Shown here piece after piece: positions 20,247-32,110 of a stretch of 64,000 nt of DNA. Origin of the DNA: Arenicola marina. Lineage: Eukaryota; Annelida; Polychaeta; Arenicolidae. The translations under genes were made by a program, and so were the position numbers. The DNA is taken from the NCBI GenBank assembly GCA_964019135.1, contig OZ025264.1:6155935-6219934 (forward strand). Direction: 5' to 3'. The notes under the pieces were generated by a model. The model was given only the letters and a program-made list of their open reading frames with translations. It was not told the origin of the DNA and did not search any database. How positions within the stretch are numbered: the first letter of the stretch is position 1; the number at the start of each line of letters is the position of its first letter.

Positions 20247-22599
20247 CCCCACGTGGTCTGCCGAGAAGTTGGCCACCTTCCGGGAGAAGCGCTTCGCCGA
20301 CTACCAGGCGTCCGAGAGCGAGAGATCGGGGCCCGGGGAGCAGGGGGTGCCCCTTCCTCTTGGGAAGCTTGAGCGGCAACAGGCTGAGGAGGACGCCGCT
20401 CAGTGCGGATTCTACCGGAGGGGGAGTGACGCCATCGCTCTGGACCGAGCCATCCCGGACAACCGGCCACCGGAGTGAGTAGGCGATTCTTTCCTTTATT
20501 GAACAAACATAAGATTAACTATGACATATTATGGAAGCCAAAAGGAACTTTTTGTCACTTAAAGTAATATGTTCTGTAAGTTTCTGTATTACCAACCTCT
20601 TCTCTATGTCAAATAAGCATATTCTGTCTTGAATGTAAATCCTGAAAGCCTGTGGGCTTTCCGCAGAGAAGCAAATTTTCTCACCGGGGCACAAGTTAGT
20701 GGCCGGCTTTATATCTCAGCGCCTGTTCGCTGTTCGGTATTCTGTGTGATGTCGACCGCCACTCGCCAGGGCGTCCGCGCGATAAAATAGTCCGCGCAGT
20801 TTTATGTTGAAATCGTTGTTTTACAGACTGAAAGAGATATAAATCATATGCATCATAATTTTGAGATACTTTTAATCTTGATTCTAAATGTAAAAAAATT
20901 TAAATGGCGAAGGTAAGTAGGCTGCTTTGAGGGATCTGTTCAGGTATTCACGGTGTCAGAATTGTGCACCCGGATATCAAGTGTTATTTTCTGCTATAGA
21001 TGTAAGTCCGTGACGTACCCCGAGGACCTTCCTGACCTGAGCGCCATCGTCACCTTCTATAACGAGGCTCCGAGCGTCGTTCTGCGCACGGCTCACAGCG
21101 TCATCAACCGTACACCGCCCCGGTACCTCAGGGAGGTCATCCTCTGCGACTCCGGTAGCACTAACGGTGGGTGGAGCAGGATGCGGAATATATTCTCAAC
21201 TTCATTTGTGCCCTAGACGCCTCCTGGTATTTCCAGATTTTGCGGTCGCGTGTGGCGTCATAAAGTACGAGTGGAAAATCAAAAAAATAAATCTTGAAAC
21301 GTTGAATGAATATATTACGTTGAATTGAAAATTTTAATTAATAGGGCCATATCAATAGTGACACAGCAATAATTTTTACGGAATCGTTCTGGTGCTTCAA
21401 TACTTCGCTTCGTATACGCGATGAAATCAGTCTGCATGCATTTCCTAGCACAATTACCTGGTGTAATACAGGCAAGCGATATGTGATTCATATTGAGGAC
21501 TTTCCCAGGCGAGTTGGGGCGCCCCCTGGAGGACTACGTGCGCACCACGTGGCCGGACGGGATTGTGAAGATCCTGAGAGTCCGGGAGAACATCGGCGTG
21601 GCTCACATCCCGAACCAGGGCGCCCAGGCGGCCTCCGGAGACATACTGGTGATCCTGGATGGCCACGTGGAGGTCACACAGGGGTGGTAAGGACTCTGGA
21701 ATAAGGAAACGGATGCCAACCCGATACATACATTTTATATAGACGTGAATGCATCAGGAGAGGTTGTATGATTTATTTAATGAATTATGTTTGCAATGTA
21801 GTTTTGAAATATATTTTGATATACTGTGTGGGAAGTTAAGGGAAGTTGATGGAATTTATTACACTAAATCTTTGCTATATTACGGAGGAATCTTTATCAT
21901 GATTAATGTAGTAATCCTGGGGATTATAAGCGACGTATTTATACCTTATATACTGTGTTATCTGATACCTTATGTATCGAATATTGTATCTAGTGAATCA
22001 ATGATATTGAAACAATTTCTTGAAGGTTTGCAAACCATGTTCATGTACTTGAAATCTTGTATCGATTATTGCATATCACTGAAATCGGATGCATAACAGA
22101 AGACGTGTGGGCGATCCAGGTTTGACAGCATGTCAGATCTGTCGTAATCTGCCATTTTTGGTGTCTAATAATAAAATTGACAGTTTTATTGTAGTATTTC
22201 ATCAAGTAACCCATTTATCGCCCAAATACCGTAATAAATTACAGCAATGGGAGAAAGAAATACAGATGCGTTCATTCCTTGTACGTATATGGCTATTATC
22301 TGCTTCTTGCAGGGCGGAACCTTTCCTGGCCCGCCTGAAAGAGTCCCCGAACAGCCTTATTGGTCTCTCCTTGGGCTCGCTGGCTTGGAACACGCTGGCC
22401 ATCGCCTCGTCCCCGAGCTGGCTGTGGTCGGCTGTGGGCTTCAGCTGGAGGATGGGCAACCAGTGGGCGATAATAGATGACGCCAATACCCCCGGAGTAA
22501 GCTCCACGGGGCCCCATAGGTGGCGTATATATGTATATTCCAGATTAGGTTTTCTCGTACTAAACGTCTATGGAATTCACTTTTGGATGTCTTCTTGGA

Positions 22600-22960
22600 A
22601 TATGAACATTTCTTCCGGGTCGGGGGAGGGGAGGGGGGTGCGGTACTAATTGCTTGGTTGGGGGTGTTCCTGTGGTAAAGCGCCCCCCATTTTTTCGGTC
22701 CGGGCGTTTTACCGCCAAAGTCCGCTCGGTCAGAGCGTTTTACCGCCAAAATCCGCTCGGTCGGGGCGTTTTACCGCCAAAATCCGCTCGGTCTGGGCCT
22801 TTTAAAGCCAAAATCAGCTCCGACGGGATATTTTTTCGCTCTATGAACACTCTATGAACGCACATTTTCAGAGCCCCTCCCCCCACCCTACGCTCACCCC
22901 CCCCCCCCGTCGCCAGTTTTAAAATATTCACTCTATAGGTGTATCTTTTTCATCTCCAGT
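22600..22960 (+). repeat. 31-bp tandem repeat in intron 5 of copy B, about five units
   Basis: CGCTCGGTCRGGGCGTTTTACCGCCAAAATC-type units fill 22693-22815. This is the longest array of the four gene copies. G-runs and C-runs flank it. Confidence 0.7.
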
Positions 22961-24159
22961 GTCCGCTCTCTGAGGCGTCAAGGCACCCGCGGAACCCCCC
23001 CACCAATTTGTATTTTCCGCCGGCAGGTCTGTGGCAGTTAGCGGGGGTGCACACGCTATGCGACGGCAAGAACTGGTGGACTTGGGTTACTATGACGACG
23101 GCATGCGTTCGTGGGGAGGAGAAGACCTGGAAATTGGCTTTTTGGTGGGTGAGCCACAATAATTCCTATAATGGATAGCTCTACAGAATTAATTCACTAT
23201 TAATGACTTGCGATTCGTGCTTAATTAAGGTGAGTAGCAGGGTATAACTGTGGATCAAATCCCAAGCAAGTAACGGGCAAAATAGTGGTAATTGTGAAAA
23301 TTTCTACGCGGGAAATCAGAGGAATGTCAGACGGCAAAGTAAAATGCAGCGTAAATATAGGTTTTGTTGAAAATTATGGTAGCATCTGGTATATTAATTG
23401 TAATACAGAGAATAAGGATAAGATTGAGTGTTATGGTTTTTTGTTATGTATGTGACATCCAATGACGGCTCTCCCGTCCACCTCTTTGCAGTTCGCGTTA
23501 TGTGGTGGACGAGTGGAGACTCTTGGCTGTTCTGTTGTGAATCACCTATATAGACATGGCGGCCGTCCGTATAACATCACAGGTCAGTTCAAAAACTACA
23601 ATTAGCGAATGTTCCGAAACGAGCCCTGCTACATATATTTATACTGATTGTACATGTTTCAGGGGTCAAGGTCTTGAAACAGACGGCGATTGCAAAATTT
23701 GACTTGTTTTGTCGAGTAACATCGTTATCGCATGAAATGCAATCAATAGATGACGTCGTAAAAATCAGCCATCTTTGGCAAACCATATAGGGCCTACCTG
23801 ACGCAACGTGTAATATGAACATGTATGTGTTATCTATCATATCTCTGCAAAGATAAGAACAATACAATTTCCATGTGAATGTTCCTTTGGATACTTGCGC
23901 TTGCAAAACTGAAATATCATCTATTACATCAGATGTCAGCATGAGAAACTTCCAACGAACCGCAGAAATTTGGTTGGACGAATACAAGAAATATTACTAT
24001 GCCGCGGTGCCAGAGTCTAAGGTATTTTTATCTTTATTTGCGCCACGTTCATGATCCGTATCACGGTGAATTACCGCAATATGTGCTAAATTTTAATTAA
24101 TTCATCAGGCTGTTAGTTTTACATATATAATTACATTTACAATTCATGTAATTGATAAG

Positions 24160-24899
24160 TGTTACCGCTTATGGGAACCCCATTTTCACAGGATTCCCTG
24201 GCTGGGTTTGGACATACAGCTGACAACACAAATCTTGCCGATCAGGAGGTTTATTCTAATCAAAGAAACAGCTCCACCTGTTGAGAATAAAGCGATAGGT
24301 GGATATAAATCAAGTACAGTGCTTGGTAAAAATAAAATACAGCAAATTACATTCCATGCGCACATAGTGGCAATAACAGTAAATCAAGCTGACTATGCAC
24401 GCATTATAATTGCTTCTATACGTTATCCGATTCACTGGTATGATACAAGTTATCTGATTCACTTAAATAACACAAGTTATCAGATTCATTTATACGCCGT
24501 TTTAAACATACAATACACATGCATCACATTTAGTTAATATAATTATAAATACCTGTATCACATTTAGTTAATATAATTATAAATACCTGTATCACATTTA
24601 ATTAATATAACTATAAATACCTGTATCACATTTAGTTAATATAATTATAAATACCTGTAAGTCTTATGTCGTTGAATATAACGATCCAAGATGCAATATA
24701 ACTATACGTGTTGCCTAGTCGGCGCCACAGGTCTAACTGACTTTTACAAAGTGGCGCTGGGTGACGTCAGACGTCGCTATGACAATAATCAACAAAAGTT
24801 TGACCAATCACGAGACATTATTTTGATGATGATGATGATGATATGGCAAACTATGTGGTGCCTTAGCGTTGATATTTGACAACAATTATCACCTGTTAA
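24160..24899. mobile_element. 740-bp insertion in intron 8 of copy B flanked by ATAAG
   Basis: ATAAG stands on both sides (24155-24159 and 24900-24904). Copies A and C read through at this point (GTAATTGGTAAGGAATG). The insert starts TGTTACCGC and ends CACCTGTTAA. It holds four 34-bp units (CACATTTAGTTAATATAATT...) at about 24521-24660 and a GAT run at 24823-24841. No coding capacity was recognised. The class is unresolved; a solo LTR is possible from the 5-bp duplication and TG start, but the 3' end does not fit. Confidence 0.5.
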
Positions 24900-25099
24900 A
24901 TAAGGAATGTATGGTTTTCACTTTTCTGTGGTTTACAGGGGAAAGATTTCGGAGACATCAGTAAGCGGCAAGAACTCAGAAAGCAGCTGAAATGTAAAAG
25001 TGTCAAATGGATTTTTGACAACGTCTATCCCAAATTTATGTATGACGTCAACACAATTCACTGGGGACAGGTAAAATATATGGCCTACTATTGTATGTT

Positions 25100-25470
25100 T
25101 TATTACATTAATAGAGGAGCCGGGGGTTGGGGGGGGGGGGGGGGTGGGCGGGCAAGAGGGGGTCGTGTGCCCAGATCACGAAGAATAAATTTCTCTATTC
25201 CCAGGTCAAGATGAAATAAAAGCATGACCCTCCTCATGCAATGGAAGGGCGGATACACGATGCTAAATTGACGATTTCCCGATTCACGGGTATTTAATAT
25301 TAAAATTCCCAGTTCACGATTAATGAAAATCCTTGATCACGGCAATCGGCTAATACCCCATTCCCTTTTCACGAAGAATTTGTTTTCCTCATTCCTAATT
25401 CACGGTGAAATGAAAAGCCCAATCACGAGGAACGCAAATACCCCTCCTCCCCCCCCCGCTCCCTTGAGAC
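25100..25470. repeat. Degenerate TTCCCAGTTCACGATG repeat filling intron 9 of copy B
   Basis: The same recurring words as in intron 9 of copy A lie between a long G-run (25127-25142) and a C-run (25448-25458). Confidence 0.5.
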
Positions 25471-27032
25471 ACACGATGAACATATCATATGCCGTATTAC
25501 AACGTATAGCCATCAAAGGACCTAAATGTCTTATTTTGCGTCTAAATTGTATTGAAATACTGTTTCAGCTTCGCAATCCCGATTCCGGTCTTTGTCTGGA
25601 CAATTATAGAGGAACCAGTTCCTTGGGTTTATGGGCATGTCACGCCACTGCTGGAGAAACCCAGGTATACTAAAACGTAGATATGCAAGGGTGCACGCAA
25701 GGGGAGACCTGTATCTCTGGGGGGCGCGCCCAGCTTTAAAATGTTCTAAGTTTGGAGATTCGATATTGCTCTCCGTAATTCTTGGGGATTCACGATTCAG
25801 ATGGGGTATCCCCCCTCCTCCCTCTTGCAATGGTTATTTAAAATTTGGAATTTTTACGTGCCAGTTATTCGCCTTGACCAATACGGGGGCCTGCTGCGAT
25901 GCGAGATAGCTTGCGCCTCCTACCGAGCACCTGAGAAACAACACGCTACAAACCAGCAGTCCCATGAAGGTGGCAAGCTCTATCTAGAAGAACCTTTTTC
26001 GACCGGTCAACGCGATTGTCAAGCGACAGCCGCTCGATGGCGCTATGATAAGGTTACTACCCAATATTTTATCTTCGTCTGAATAGTGTGTTGTATGCAG
26101 CGAGAGGGATATGGCAAGCCATTTGTTATGTTATCGCTGAAAAAGTAATATTTATCACTGAATCTATGGCCTAAGAAACCTGTACATTCTATGAGTGAAC
26201 AATTTAGGTTTATCCTCTAGGCTACGCGGCAAAGAAGTTTTGTTCTTCTAATGTTTATGCAAACGGCTTGACATTCACCTAATTGTACGTAATATGGGGC
26301 CCAGTCGGTGGTAATGGTGATAGGACACCTTGCGAAACGCCACCCTGAACTGCCTGCTGATTTGCAGAGTGATCACTTAGTTTCATTTCATTGACGAATC
26401 CTGTATTCCGCGTCTGCGTACGGAGGATGCAGACTTTAGACTGGCACTAATACGGTAAAATGAATGCTGATCACGGCCCATTACACCTGGATCAGCGACC
26501 ACAATAAAGCTCAATGTCTTCGATAGCGGAAAATGAAAAGAAAACTGTTATTATTTCTCCTTAAACAGGAAACAAAGCGGATGGTTCTGGAGAATAGCGG
26601 CTTATGTTTGGACGTACGTGGCGGTCCATCCATGGCCTCATGCGACGGGACGGATTCCCAGGTATGGGAATGGACCGACAACGTGTGACCTTAATTCCTG
26701 CTATCATATGTCGGCGATCGGGACAGGAAGTTACGAAAAGATTGAGTTGCACAGTCACTACGAGACGCGATGCGAGACCCCACGAGACTGGGACACTTAT
26801 GCTGCTTGATCATCTGTGTGGGCGGCGGATTTCTGAGAGCACGCGTTTTTGTGTTGGTGCCCCGTCATCCTAAACCGGAAGTGGTATCGGCGCAACAGTG
26901 TGGGTAGCTGATGCGCAGTCCCCCATGCATCATTGCAAACATCAATCTTATTAAGAAAAACAAGCTTTAAATTATTGGAATCCCTTTACATCCGTACGTA
27001 TCATTAGTAAGATTAATGTGATTGGACCACAG

Positions 27033-27200
27033 GCGCAGTAAATCGACTGACGAAGGGGAGGGCGGGCGGGGATTGTCCGCACGGCCTACTAATAAACAAG
27101 AAAGTGTCCAACTCGGTCCGCTGAGTGCCTACCCACCCTCGCTTGAAGACCCCAAATCCCCCTCTTACCGACTTTGTCTCGTCCGCTCAACGCCTTAATC
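27033..27200. repeat. Recurrent ACAGGCGCAGTAAATC / G-tract module, copy 2
   Basis: It starts exactly where the 3' flank of copy B stops matching those of A and C (AATGTGATT at 27024-27032), so it marks a rearrangement or insertion breakpoint. It is very close to the copy inside the retroelement at 51523-51690: both have GCACGGCCTACTAATAAACA and CTACCCACCCTCGCTT. Confidence 0.6.
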
Positions 27201-27525
27201 TGCTTTCCGGGTAATTGATCTTGCTTTTCATGCAAACAACTACATCTCCAACTCATTTAGACATCACGACACAAGCATTTATGTCGCTTATGAGGTAAAC
27301 TTCAACAATCCCTCGTTCCCTGGTGGGCCATTACGAGACTGATATAAGTTCCGGTTTCCAAAGTGAAATTTAATGGAGTATTTGCACATTAATGTTCAAA
27401 TGTTTGCACATGTTCTATTCATTACATAATGTGACAAAGTCAGTTTTATGGTATTTCAAGTTTACAGAGGTGACACCTAGTGGTACTCTTTGAGATAATT
27501 TGATGTTAAAAGTGTCGCCATCTAG

Positions 27526-27711
27526 TGTTGTGTATTTTTGTATGTGGTGCCATCTAGTGAGGCACCGCTGTTTAAACATCCGCTTCCGCTGGGGGACATT
27601 CCCTTCTTCTTAAAGTCGCTCAACGAGCAAGACGTCTTTTCGATCCAGAGTCGCACCAACAGATTAGCCTTTTTTTCCGCTTTGCCGTCCGTCAGGGTCT
27701 ACCATCGCTGA
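27526..27711 (+). other. Short open frame of unknown origin ending just before twin hairpins
   Basis: The frame has no ATG and ends at TGA 27709. It reads PLPLGDIPFFLKSLNEQD and RLAFFSALPSVRVYHR, with protein-like composition. It may be the last exon or C-terminal scrap of a gene or element; I do not recognise the family. Two near-repeats of GCCATCTAGTG lie just upstream (27517 and 27549). Confidence 0.35.
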
Positions 27712-27720
27712 AATGAATTA

Positions 27721-27767
27721 AACACCCGCAAGGAGACTGCGGGTGTTATTTTCCTGTGGAAAATAAA
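27721..27767 (+). terminator. Twin perfect hairpins followed by AATAAA
   Basis: AACACCCGCA pairs perfectly with TGCGGGTGTT (27721-27747, 7-nt loop). TTATTTTCC pairs with GGAAAATAA (27746-27766, 3-nt loop). AATAAA lies at 27762-27767. The cluster starts nine bases after the stop of the preceding frame and looks like a transcript 3' end. Confidence 0.5.
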
Positions 27768-27829
27768 TGTTTCAACTGACAATGCTGTGTCCTTTTCCTA
27801 ACTGACCACGCACATGTACACTTCGACTA

Positions 27830-27940
27830 TATTACACATATGTCCAAATCAATTGCACAAATGTTCAAATCATTTACACATATGTTCAAATCATTTGCAC
27901 AAATGTTCAAATAATTTTCACATGTCCAAATAGGCACATA
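27830..27940. repeat. AT-rich approximately 21-bp repeat (AAATGTTCAAATCATTTGCAC)
   Basis: About five diverged units of ATGTTCAAATCATTTGCACA type. Related words continue at 28915-29050 and in the regular 21-bp array at 29056. Confidence 0.6.
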
Positions 27941-28269
27941 GCAGGGTTCCTACAGATCAGGAAACGGAAAATGATGAAAACAAATTGCACAGAAAAACCT
28001 GGGAATTTCATTTTAGAAGAAATCAGGCAAAAACCAGGGAAGATCAGAAGCCTATGTCGCATTTTGGTTACTGTTCCATCGCAGTTATTACTAATATCTT
28101 CCCTGTCTTATGTGGTTAATAGTATCCTTATATGATTAATTCATGATGATTCAGATTAAATAATCTTATGCCAGAAGTTCTGGGCCTGGTTTTACGAGTT
28201 ACAAGCTCATAACAGTAATTTTTACATGGTAATTTAATGACATATCATAATTTTACGAGCAAAGAAATT

Positions 28270-28530
28270 AATATGTGGGATCCGACAGAAACCTATAGGA
28301 TCTGACAGAAACATGGGTTTCGAGAGGCACCTATGGATCCCACAAATACATGGGGTCCGACAGACACCGACATTGTAAGATATAGCCAGGGGTGTGAACG
28401 AGGCAAAGGAGTCTGAGACACTCGGGGTGTGATAGATACTCTGGAAGGGTCTGAAAGACACCCAAGAGTCTGCAAAACACTGATTGCAAGGGTCTGAAAG
28501 ACATTCAAGGGTCTGAAAGTTACCGCAGAG
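28270..28530. repeat. Degenerate GGGTCTGAAAGACAC tandem repeat
   Basis: Units such as GGATCTGACAGAAACA, GGGTCCGACAGACACC and AGGGTCTGAAAGACACCCAAG recur at irregular spacing of about 25-35 bp. Confidence 0.55.
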
Positions 28531-28539
28531 TCTAACTAG

Positions 28540-28914
28540 TCTTAAAAAGGTTAATTTGTAATAGAGTCATAAGTCTAGTTCTTAGGGTTAATTAAACCAC
28601 GCGGTAAGGCACCTGGGTCCCAGCATCGATCTACACTCAACCTGGAATTTGATCATGTTAATATTACTCCCCCCAAAGACATGGTGTCACGATTTGTTAC
28701 ATGTACAATTTACATGCTCTCATTATGCTTGCAGAGCTTGTATACGCAATAAGTTAATACTTTTATGTATGCATTATTCACCTGTTTGAGCCTGCTGGGC
28801 TTAATCTTACCCGCAAGCAGCTGCCTCCATTTGGACGAGAAATGCTTCACATCCGGGCACCAATCACGGTTGATTTAATGATCTCAATAATTTTGAAATT
28901 GTACCTATTGGACA
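28540..28914. other. Spacer with no recognised feature
   Basis: Unique AT-rich sequence. No gene, RNA or repeat was recognised. Confidence 0.5.
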
Positions 28915-29055
28915 CATGTATAAGTCAATGGTACATATGTCCAATTTATGGATAAATTATTTGCACATTCAATGTAACATATGTTTAAATGAATTGGACT
29001 TACGTGTAATTAAATTATGCATGTATCCAAATGAATGGCACATGTTCAAATAGGT

Positions 29056-29218
29056 AAAATTAATTTGAACAAATGTAAAATTAATTTGAACAAATGTAAA
29101 ATTAATTTGAACAAATGTAAAATTAATTTGAACAAATGTAAAATTATTTTGAACAAATGTAAAATTACTTTGAACAAATATAAAATTAATTTGAACAAAT
29201 GTAAAATTAATTTGAAGA
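29056..29218. repeat. 21-bp minisatellite, nearly eight units
   Basis: AAAATTAATTTGAACAAATG is repeated every 21 bp with few changes. It reads KINLNKC repeatedly on the plus strand and FTFVQIN on the minus, as any 21-bp satellite would. It abuts the 258-bp repeat at 29218. Confidence 0.9.
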
Positions 29219-29475
29219 GTGATTCGAATTAGGCAAGAACGAGTGACACTTTTGAGCACCCTCTTGCGGTAGCTTACAAGACTTTTCTTTGGACAAGAAT
29301 GGAACCCGGAATGCAGCGGAAATCCGCAGACAACGCACGGTGCTGCGGAAGGGCGTTTCCGTGGCGATAACGGTTGCAGAAAGCCATCACAAGTTTCTTC
29401 GCGGTCGTTAACAGGACTACTGAGAACGAACAATAGACGTCAATGCATACCTCAAGCTGCGGACACAGGCAACTG
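29218..29475 (-). repeat. 258-bp dispersed repeat, copy 2 (B-C spacer)
   Basis: This is the most divergent copy, yet its minus-strand frame stays open to the same stop with mostly conservative changes (LEVCIDVYCSFSVVLLTTA against LEICIDIYCSFSVVLLTTT). Its flanks differ from the other copies, so it marks the true limits of the unit. Confidence 0.6.
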
Positions 29476-29499
29476 TGCAGGGTTGTCAAAATTGGACCT

Positions 29500-30490
29500 T
29501 GACGCAGATACCTCCTTTCATCCTTATGTTCTCTGCCTTTTGTTTTTCAGTTCTGTGAGGAAGTCTGTGGTTACTGGTCGGAATTACTATATTGTCCCAA
29601 GACCGGGCGTAACCTTAATATTTTTCATGGTCGTTTGGATGTTTTGTGTCTACATTTGGGTCAGCTGTCCGTTATGGCTACCAGTGTCCACACTTCCTAT
29701 GACTTTTGGATATCACTTGTGTTCCTTTCGTTCATTTTTATGGTAAGATTTATCATCAGATATATTCGTGAAACTTTTTTGTTTCAGTTCTGCTAAGTAG
29801 CCTGCGGCTCACTTGTCGCATGTGCAGAAGCAGTTTGGCCACTGGCTGCTACTTGTTAGGGGATACCCTTTCGTCAGATTTTTCACAGGTCTACCAGTGT
29901 CCATATACTAGCTATGATAATTGGTTTTCATCGGGCCTTCTCACAATTGGATGTGATCTGGGTCATCCATCCCTAATTTGTGTCTTGGTTGACGTTAGGT
30001 CAGATGGAATCACTTGCAAGATGCCCTTAATATTGGACTGGCGGGTGATAAACATCTGGGTCTGCCATTTTTAGGGAGTGACAGTTGGGATTATAGAGTT
30101 GTCAATCCTACTTTGGAAGATACACCTCCATTAAACCTCATGCACTCTGCCCCTTTTTTTCCTGGTAGCCTTGTGACTCATTTGTCACTTCGGCGGAAGC
30201 AGTGTTGGCCACTGGGCTTTACCTTTGTTGTTTTGGTATGACTATTGGTCAGATGCAATCGCTACTGCCAGATACCCTAATATTTGGCCGGCGGAGATAA
30301 ACATATGGGTCTGCCAGTTTTGGAGGGTGACAGAAGGAATTATAGGGTATAGTCTGGGCAATCTAGGGATATACCCAAAACAAATTGCAATAGTAATAGT
30401 GTTTTTTCTCATTCTTGGGTATCTAGGAGTGGCATATCCAAAATCTGCCAAAATCTATTCATTGGAACATATTTTTAAGGGAGTGGCTTA
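29500..30490 (+). repeat. Diverged tandem segments, no gene recognised
   Basis: Blocks recur within the stretch: TTTCAGTTCTG at 29545 and 29782; GAAGCAGTTTGGCCACTGG-like at 29827 and 30196; AAACATCTGGGTCTGCCA-like at 30050 and 30299, each followed by a GGGTGACAG/GAGTGACAG word and an ATTATAG word. Spacing is uneven (about 240-370 bp), which suggests old duplications with later losses. Confidence 0.45.
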
Positions 30491-30539
30491 GTTTATCTGT
30501 TTACCCCATGAGAAGCAACGTATTTTTACATAAGCGAAA

Positions 30540-31230
30540 AGGCCCGGGGTGTGGGGGGGGGGGGCATTACATTTTGTTAGGTATATACATATGTGCCCGC
30601 CCAAATGACCCCTTTTTTCTCGCGATCCTACGAATTGTGACCTACAACCCATATTTCCAGTGTGAACAAAAGATAGATAGGGGAGGGGGGGGGGGGGCTA
30701 AGACACCCCACCCGTCGTAAAAGAAACATTGGTGGACATCGCCGGTCACCCCTCCTCCCCCCCCCCCCCCCCTCCCACGATCGCAAGTTATCAGTGATTT
30801 CTCCCCCTTTTCAAATCCCTAGATCTGCCCCTACTACTGCAGAACGTTCTAGCAGAGGGTCGTAGCTAGGCCGACACGCCCGGGGGGGAGGGGGGTGGGG
30901 CACAAGCCAAGTTGGGACGTTATGCCCACTTAGAGAGGGGAGACACATTGAGTTAGGGGAGGGGGGCATCCTAAGGGGGTAGGGAGACATCCCACATTCG
31001 GATGGTATCCCATGATAGGGGAGGGGAGATACCAGTTATGGGAGGGGAAACGCCCCAAATTAGGGGAGGGGAGACGCCCCAAATTAGGGGAGGGGAGACA
31101 CCCCAAATTAGGAGGTGCCCCAAGTGCACCCGCCGCCCGTGTTTCCATATTTCTGGATCCGCCCCTACTACTGTAGAGATATTTGTTAGTGGGGGTCGTA
31201 GGCCGACACAAGGGGGGGGGGGGTGCACAA
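30540..31230. repeat. G/C-run elements and a diverged 320-bp duplication
   Basis: G-runs at 30551-30563 and 30686-30698 and C-runs at 30755-30775 alternate. AGATCTGCCCCTACTACTG (30823) and GGATCCGCCCCTACTACTG (31153) each lead into GGTCGTAG, GGCCGACAC, a G-run and CACAAGCCAAGTT. This is a tandem pair of the same GGATCCGCCCCT-ended sequence, related to the MITE-like element at 6718-6903. Confidence 0.5.
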
Positions 31231-31950
31231 GCCAAGTTAGGGCGCTACCTAACGTCAGGAGAGAAGACACCGTAGTTTAGCGGAGGGGACACACCCCATG
31301 TTGGTGTGGTACGCCCTGTTTGGGGAGGAGAGACATTCAAAATTCGATGCTGCCGAAGGGGAAGGGAGACACTATAAGTTAGGGGAGGGGAGACACCCTA
31401 AGGTCAGGCGATACCCCAAGTTAGGGGAGGGGGACACCTTAAGGTCAGGTGATACCCCAAGTTAGGGGAGGGAGACACTCTAAGGTCAGGTGATACCCCA
31501 AGTTAGGGGAGGGAGACACCCTAAGGTCAGGTGATACCCCAAGTTAGGGAAGGGGAGACACTCTAAGTTAGAGGAGGGGAAAACCCCAAATTAGGGGAGG
31601 GGCGAAACCCAACGTTGGGGTGGTACCCTAAGTTACAGGAGGGTAGGCACCTAAAGTTAGGGGTGGGGAGGCCCCATAAGGTAAGGGAGGGGAGACAATC
31701 CAGTTGTTAGGGGAGGGGAGACAACCCACGTTAGGAGTGGAGAGACACCGTAAATTAGGGGAAGGGCGACCTCCTAAGGTCGGGTGATGCCCTAAGTTAG
31801 GGGAGGGGAGACACCCTAGGTTAGGGGAGGGGCGACACCAAACATTGGGGTGAAACTACGTTACGGGAGGGTAGGCACCTAAAGTTAGGGGTGGGGAGGC
31901 ACCATAAGGTAAGGGAGGGGAGACAATCCAGTTGTTAGGGGAGGTTGTGC
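30930..31950 (+). repeat. About 1-kb G-rich minisatellite of TTAGGGGAGGGGAGACACCC units
   Basis: Dozens of 20-30 bp units of AGTTAGGGGAGGGGAGACACC with variants such as AAGGTCAGGTGATACCCC. The plus strand has regularly spaced GGGG/GGGG pairs able to form G-quadruplexes, and TTAGGGG resembles the animal telomere word. Frames crossing it are satellite artefacts. Confidence 0.8.
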
Positions 31951-32110
31951 CTTATTCACTGCTGCTGATGCAGCTCGCGTTAAGGTATTTAATCACTAGT
32001 TTGTCATTTGTTATGGCATAGTACTCAGTTCATCTGTGGGCATTTGCTTACAATGTTTAGCAAGGCAGTTACTTGCTTTTCTTGTCCGTCTGAATAATTT
32101 CTCGTTTCAG

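Larger units (their letters stand above)
20247..26688 (+). pseudogene. GALNT-like copy B, lacks exon 1 and is frameshifted in exon 11
   Basis: Exons 2-12 are recognisable at 20247-20474, 21000-21166, 21509-21686, 22313-22519, 23027-23144, 23492-23582, 23933-24021, 24939-25070, 25569-25664, 25865-26052 and 26569-26688, with the same phases as copy C. Exon 1, holding the start codon and membrane anchor, is absent. In exon 11 the run ACGGGGGCC has two more G than the other copies (ACGGGCC), so the frame meets TAG soon after, inside the lectin domain. The AATAAA seen after A and C is also missing. B is the most divergent copy (QASESERS, GYYDDGMRSWGGED, GSLAWNT), yet exons 2-10 are open, so loss of function is recent or transcripts use another start. 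It shows which insertions in A, C and D are secondary. Confidence 0.8.

Noticed and set aside
20216-20506. 96-residue minus-strand frame over exon 2 (also 36620 and 58751)
   Set aside because: Antisense of a GC-rich coding exon. The plus-strand reading matches the GALNT pattern and splices in frame.
24524-24660. Four near-identical 34-bp units considered as a CRISPR-like array
   Set aside because: The units are directly adjacent, with no spacers, in an animal intron. Ordinary minisatellite.
28970-29433. 154-residue frame ending in FTFVQIN repeats as a repeat protein
   Set aside because: It joins the 21-bp satellite to the 258-bp repeat; the repeat part is simply satellite DNA.
31020-31100. 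TTAGGGG words considered as an interstitial telomere
   Set aside because: True TTAGGG tandem repeats are absent; the words belong to a longer 20-30 bp minisatellite unit.
30930-31280. Pro-rich frames over the G-rich minisatellite
   Set aside because: Satellite translations (PPLIWGVSPP-type repeats) with no start, splice or family support.
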